Below, one piece after another: positions 5,702-8,080 of a DNA stretch of 8,080 nucleotides. The notes beneath the pieces were generated by a model that made no database searches, had not been told where the DNA came from, and saw only the letters and a program-made list of their open reading frames with translations. The DNA comes from Noviherbaspirillum sp. (GTDB lineage: Bacteria > Pseudomonadota > Gammaproteobacteria > Burkholderiales > Burkholderiaceae). The DNA lies in contig JAQGLQ010000526.1 of NCBI GenBank assembly GCA_028292785.1, positions 1 through 8,080 on the forward strand, written 5' to 3'. Position numbers and translations under genes: made by a program. Position 1 is the stretch's first letter. Each line of letters starts with the position of its first letter.

Positions 5702-5710
5702 TGTGAATAA
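5702..5710 (-). promoter_or_regulatory. Single DnaA-box match (TTATTCACA), second copy
   Basis: TGTGAATAA again reads TTATTCACA on the minus strand. It sits within a 16-base block (5700-5715) nearly identical to 5284-5299. It lies 71 bp beyond the hemE stop codon. Each strong three-box unit thus has one such single box about 175-180 bp to its right. Confidence 0.5.
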
Positions 5711-5780
5711 GCCGATTAAGGTTTGACAGTTTCAGTCGCACGCAGTATGCAATCAGGCAAGTTGAATGCGCTTGGCGGCA

Positions 5781-6869
5781 TCATGTTAAGCCGCGGATTT
5801 TACGGCTTGCTTCGTGCACGGCTTGCACCATGACCGCGACGGCCTCGGGAGGGGTGAATTGGGAAATGCCATGTCCGAGGTTGAACACGTGGCCGGATCC
5901 TGCGCCGGGAGTACCGAATGAGTCGATTACCCTGGTGACTTCCGCCCGAATCTGATCCGGGCCTGAGAACAGGACAACGGGATCGAGATTGCCTTGAAGG
6001 GCGACGCGATCGCCGACGCGGGCGCGAGCCTGGGCCAGGTTGACGGTCCAATCCAGGCCCACCGCATCGGTGCCGATGCTGGCGATCTGTTCCAGCCATA
6101 TGCCTCCGCCTTTGGTGAAGACGATGGAAGGAATGCGGACGCCATCCTTTTCGGTTTTCAGGCGGCCCACGACTTCCCGCATGTAATTCAGCGAAAACTG
6201 CTGGTAGGCGCCGTCGGCCAGCGCCCCGCCCCAGGTATCGAAGATCATGACCGCCTGCGCGCCGGCGTCGATCTGGGCATTCAGGTAATCGGCGACGGCT
6301 GCGGCATTCGTCCTCAGGATGTGATGCATGAGATCCGGGCGGTTGTAGAGCATGGTCTTGACCGTGCGGAAGTCGTCCGAGCCGCCGCCCTCCACCATGT
6401 AGCAGGCCAGCGTCCACGGGCTTCCGGAAAAGCCGATCAGTGGCACGCGTCCGTTCAGCGCGGTGCGGATCTGCGTCACCGCATCGAACACGTATTGCAG
6501 GCTGCCGGGCGCAGGCGCCTGCAGGCCAAGGACCGCCTTCTCGTCACGCAGCGGACGCCGGAACTTCGGCCCCTCGCCTTCTTCGAAATGCAGACCGAGG
6601 CCCATGGCGTCGGGCACCGTGAGGATGTCCGAGAACAGGATGGCCGCATCGAGCGGATAGCGATCGAGGGGCTGGAGCGTGACCTCGGTGGCGTAGTCCG
6701 GATTTTTGGCGAGGCCGAGGAAGGAACCGGCGCGCTGGCGCGTTGCGCGGTATTCAGGCAGATAACGGCCGGCCTGCCGCATAAGCCAGGTCGGTGTGTA
6801 TTCGGTGGGCTGACGCAGAAGCGCGCGCAGAAAGGTATCGTTTTTGAGCGGTGTGAATGTGGGTGGCAT
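5781..6869 (-). CDS. hemE: Uroporphyrinogen decarboxylase
   Basis: HemE removes the four acetate carboxyl groups of uroporphyrinogen III to give coproporphyrinogen III, in the cytoplasm, without a cofactor. It stands at the branch of haem synthesis after the sirohaem fork. The product has 362 residues, close to the family norm of about 350-360. Visible signatures are [14 protein letters not shown] (27-40, with substrate-binding R31 and R35), the catalytic aspartate D81 in [29 protein letters not shown] (146-162, Y157) and FNLGHGI with H333 near the C-terminus. All key residues are present. The start is ATG at 6869 with only a weak GAAAG site upstream. It lies between the small membrane protein gene (105 bp upstream) and the DnaA-box region, with priA beyond. 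No clear terminator follows its stop codon. Confidence 0.98.
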   Translation of the reverse strand: MPPTFTPLKNDTFLRALLRQPTEYTPTWLMRQAGRYLPEYRATRQRAGSFLGLAKNPDYATEVTLQPLDRYPLDAAILFSDILTVPDAMGLGLHFEEGEGPKFRRPLRDEKAVLGLQAPAPGSLQYVFDAVTQIRTALNGRVPLIGFSGSPWTLACYMVEGGGSDDFRTVKTMLYNRPDLMHHILRTNAAAVADYLNAQIDAGAQAVMIFDTWGGALADGAYQQFSLNYMREVVGRLKTEKDGVRIPSIVFTKGGGIWLEQIASIGTDAVGLDWTVNLAQARARVGDRVALQGNLDPVVLFSGPDQIRAEVTRVIDSFGTPGAGSGHVFNLGHGISQFTPPEAVAVMVQAVHEASRKIRGLT

Positions 6870-6892
6870 GACGGGCTTTCAGTGAGTCCGAC

Positions 6893-6923
6893 ATTATCGC
6901 CCAAGGGCGGTGCGCGAGGCGAA
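6893..6923 (-). promoter_or_regulatory. Possible hemE promoter
   Basis: On the minus strand GATAAT (6893-6898) is a good -10 hexamer placed 24 bases before the hemE ATG, which predicts a short leader. The best -35 is TTCGCC (6918-6923) with a 19-bp spacer, which is poor. The -10 match and the 104-bp gap from the upstream gene make a separate hemE promoter plausible, but read-through from upstream is also possible. Confidence 0.35.
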
Positions 6924-6973
6924 TATCAGTTGGACTGCGCGGATTGCCGAGCCGCTGCTATCTGTGTTGTTCG

Positions 6974-7474
6974 CTAGTGCGGCTTGAGCAGGCTGGCGGG
7001 AAATTCCTGGTCCGCGATATTGCGTATGTAGGCGGAGAAATCCGGATCCTCGCCGCGTAGCAGTTGCGGCAGCAGGGAAAAGAAATCTTCCCGCCGGCAC
7101 CACTCCCGCATGTAGTCGTCCCACGAGTTCCAGCGCTTCAGTGCGACGCCCTTGAGGTCGGGCTCATAGGCGACGATGTAGGCGCGTTCGAACAGCGCGA
7201 TCAGCATTTCGAAGATGATCAGGGCGCGTTCCCGCTGCTCTACGCTGAAAGCGGTCTTGGCGGTGCTGCTGCGCAGTTGCAGATCGGGGTTGTTCAGGAC
7301 GATTTTCAGAAAATCGTTATAGGCGTCCTGCAGCAACTGGTAGGCTTCTTCATCTTCCGAGTCCCGTTCCTTGCGCTGCTCGTACAGAAAAAGAAAGATG
7401 GCGAACGGCAGGGCGAATACCGTCACGATGTAACTGGCGAGTTCCCAGAAGTCGCGATGTGCAAGCAGGCTCAT
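6974..7474 (-). CDS. Small single-pass membrane protein of unknown function
   Basis: This encodes 166 residues from an ATG at 7474 (MSLLAHRDFWELASY), 14 bases after the upstream stop. A longer frame to 7528 would overlap that gene and lacks a family-like start. Residues 12-30 form one hydrophobic helix (LASYIVTVFALPFAIFLFL), followed at once by charged residues (YEQRKERDSEDEE). The protein is therefore probably anchored in the inner membrane with a cytoplasmic, mostly helical domain. The soluble part carries LLQDAYNDFLKIVL, IFEMLIALFERAYIVAYE, WNSWDDYMREWCRREDF and FSAYIRNIA. The layout, a short anchor plus a helical domain with an ERAY/W-rich core, recalls DUF4760-type proteins, but I cannot confirm membership. 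Tight spacing suggests co-transcription with the CoA-binding gene. Confidence 0.8.
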   Translation of the reverse strand: MSLLAHRDFWELASYIVTVFALPFAIFLFLYEQRKERDSEDEEAYQLLQDAYNDFLKIVLNNPDLQLRSSTAKTAFSVEQRERALIIFEMLIALFERAYIVAYEPDLKGVALKRWNSWDDYMREWCRREDFFSLLPQLLRGEDPDFSAYIRNIADQEFPASLLKPH

Positions 7475-7488
7475 GTGACCCAGACCGC

Positions 7489-7926
7489 TCAGCGCCGCAT
7501 ATGGCGCGCATGCTCGATCTTCAGGCACTTGTCCATCACGACCACAAGACCGGCCGCTTCAGCGCGGGATGCGGCCGCTTCATTGACGATACCGAGCTGC
7601 ATCCAGAGGCAACGCGCGGCGATCTGGATGGCTTCTTCGGTAATCGACATGATGTGCTCCGGCCTTCGGAAACAGTCCACCAGGTCGATTGCGACGCCTT
7701 CGTCCGACAGTTTGCGCGCGGCCTGGGTCAGCGTGGCATGGCAATGCTCGCCGAGAATCTCGGTGCCGGCGTAAGTCGGATTGATGGGAATGATGCGGTA
7801 GCCCTGTGCCTGCAGATATGCGGCGACTTCGTGGCTGTCGCGATGGGGATTCGCGGAAAGGCCAACGACCGCGATCGTCCGGCAATCGGAAAGCAAGGCG
7901 GGTATCGACGCTGTCGCATTGGTCAT
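7489..7926 (-). CDS. CoA-binding domain protein, YccU-like
   Basis: This encodes 145 residues from an ATG at 7926; E. coli YccU has about 137. The fold is a Rossmann-type CoA-binding domain (CoA_binding_2) related to the N-terminal part of succinyl-CoA synthetase alpha. Motifs in order are TIAVVGLSANPHRDSHEVA (17-35, nucleotide loop), YRIIPINP (43-50), VDCFRRPE (83-90), LWMQLGIVNEAA (107-118) and VVVMDKCLKIEH (128-139). The physiological role of these proteins is not established; binding of CoA or a CoA ester is inferred from the fold. A longer frame reaches 7995 but would run through the terminator hairpin, so it is rejected. The ribosome-binding site is weak. The gene begins 16 bp beyond the terminator T-run and is followed 14 bp later by the membrane protein gene. 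Confidence 0.93.
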   Translation of the reverse strand: MTNATASIPALLSDCRTIAVVGLSANPHRDSHEVAAYLQAQGYRIIPINPTYAGTEILGEHCHATLTQAARKLSDEGVAIDLVDCFRRPEHIMSITEEAIQIAARCLWMQLGIVNEAAASRAEAAGLVVVMDKCLKIEHARHMRR

Positions 7927-7942
7927 TGCATGCTCGCGGAAG

Positions 7943-7974
7943 AAAAATACGAAAGGCAGCCGAGGCTGCCTTTC
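7943..7974 (-). terminator. Factor-independent terminator of the atp operon
   Basis: Perfect 11-base arms GAAAGGCAGCC (7951-7961) and GGCTGCCTTTC (7964-7974) form a strong GC-rich stem with a tight loop. On the minus strand GTATTTTTC follows directly (T-run 7943-7947). The stem begins 40 bp after the atpC stop, as expected for the end of that transcript. It lies only 24 bp ahead of the start codon at 7926, so it also forms the immediate upstream region of the CoA-binding gene. Confidence 0.85.
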
Positions 7975-7980
7975 ATTGTA
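7975..7980 (-). promoter_or_regulatory. Possible -10 element for the CoA-binding gene
   Basis: TACAAT on the minus strand differs from TATAAT at one position and abuts the terminator stem. Transcription from it would begin inside or next to the hairpin and give a leader of about 45 bases. No good -35 hexamer lies 16-18 bp upstream, so support is weak. Confidence 0.25.
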
Positions 7981-8014
7981 ATGCAAGTGCTGCAAGAACC
8001 CGTTAAGGGGCTTT

Positions 8015-8080
8015 TTAGTGCTTCTGACGCAGCTTCTGGATCGCCTGCAACTGCGCGATCGCGACAGCCAGTTCGGCCTG
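8015..8080 (-). CDS. atpC: ATP synthase epsilon subunit, C-terminal fragment
   Basis: The frame enters from the right edge on the minus strand and ends at TAA (8015-8017), giving the last 21 residues: QAELAVAIAQLQAIQKLRQ plus KH. This matches the C-terminal helix of proteobacterial F1 epsilon subunits (AELAxAIAQLxxI pattern). Epsilon belongs to the central stalk, couples rotation to catalysis and can inhibit ATP hydrolysis through this helical region. It is normally the last gene of the atp operon, which agrees with the terminator just downstream. The fragment is short, but motif and context support each other. Confidence 0.85.
   Translation of the reverse strand, partial: QAELAVAIAQLQAIQKLRQKH

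Larger units (their letters stand above)
5019..5780. other. Putative DnaA-control locus or origin-like region between priA and hemE
   Basis: This 762-bp non-coding gap is much richer in A and T than the flanking genes. It holds two three-box DnaA units (5079-5112, 5502-5536), three further sequences fitting TTWTNCACA (5286-5294, 5364-5372, 5702-5710), an exact IHF consensus match (5621-5633) and very AT-rich stretches (5172-5198, 5576-5626). Such a combination is known from chromosomal origins and from DnaA-control loci such as E. coli datA and DARS. Against a true origin, dnaA is not in the window, and hemE and atpC read toward the locus. For it, two units plus melting-prone DNA are more than a simple promoter needs. 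Caulobacter and Rickettsia origins also lie beside hemE, though in a different gene setting. Only the box pattern is observed; the role is inferred. Confidence 0.6.

Noticed and set aside
5502..5741. Minus-strand open frame of 79 codons in the priA-hemE gap
   Set aside because: It reads straight through DnaA-box unit B, the IHF match and a single DnaA box. Its product looks random, and the regulatory reading explains the sequence better.
5994..6977. Plus-strand frame of 327 codons opposite hemE
   Set aside because: It is a shadow frame caused by GC-rich codon structure; hemE on the other strand is unambiguous.

Overview
The window looks like chromosomal DNA of a GC-rich betaproteobacterium, most likely Burkholderiales and perhaps Oxalobacteraceae-like. 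The evidence is the minus-strand order atpC, CoA-binding protein, small membrane protein, hemE, priA. From memory, hemE and priA lie just downstream of the ATP synthase operon in many betaproteobacteria. No mobile element, tRNA, rRNA or CRISPR array was seen.

Layout, left to right. Bases 1-132 are the 3' end of an unrecognised plus-strand gene. Bases 352-2971 form a probable envelope or general stress module. Two minus-strand genes encode DUF2382 (YsnF/AvaK-type) proteins. A divergent plus-strand gene encodes a glycine-zipper protein whose two ends resemble the N-terminal half of one DUF2382 protein. A 230-bp control region separates the divergent genes. The module ends 7 bp from the convergent priA gene (2979-5018), which encodes the replication restart helicase. 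A 762-bp AT-rich gap follows (5019-5780), then hemE (5781-6869), a small single-pass membrane protein (6974-7474), a YccU-like CoA-binding protein (7489-7926), the atp operon terminator (7943-7974) and the last 21 codons of atpC (8015-8080).

The most notable part is the priA-hemE gap. It carries two nearly identical three-box DnaA units (5079-5112 and 5502-5536), with one box facing two others spaced 12 bp apart. It also has three further sequences matching the DnaA-box consensus, one exact IHF consensus match and stretches of about 20% GC or less. The two units lie in a diverged direct duplication with a 423-424 bp period that begins just upstream of the priA start codon. This is the sequence vocabulary of a replication origin or a DnaA-control locus (datA- or DARS-like). 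dnaA is not in the window, and hemE and the atp operon point toward the locus. A regulatory or titration role, or DnaA control of priA, is therefore as plausible as oriC itself.

Functionally, the right half joins energy and haem metabolism (ATP synthase, uroporphyrinogen decarboxylase) to replication restart (PriA). The left half is an accessory stress-type cluster of proteins with poorly known function.
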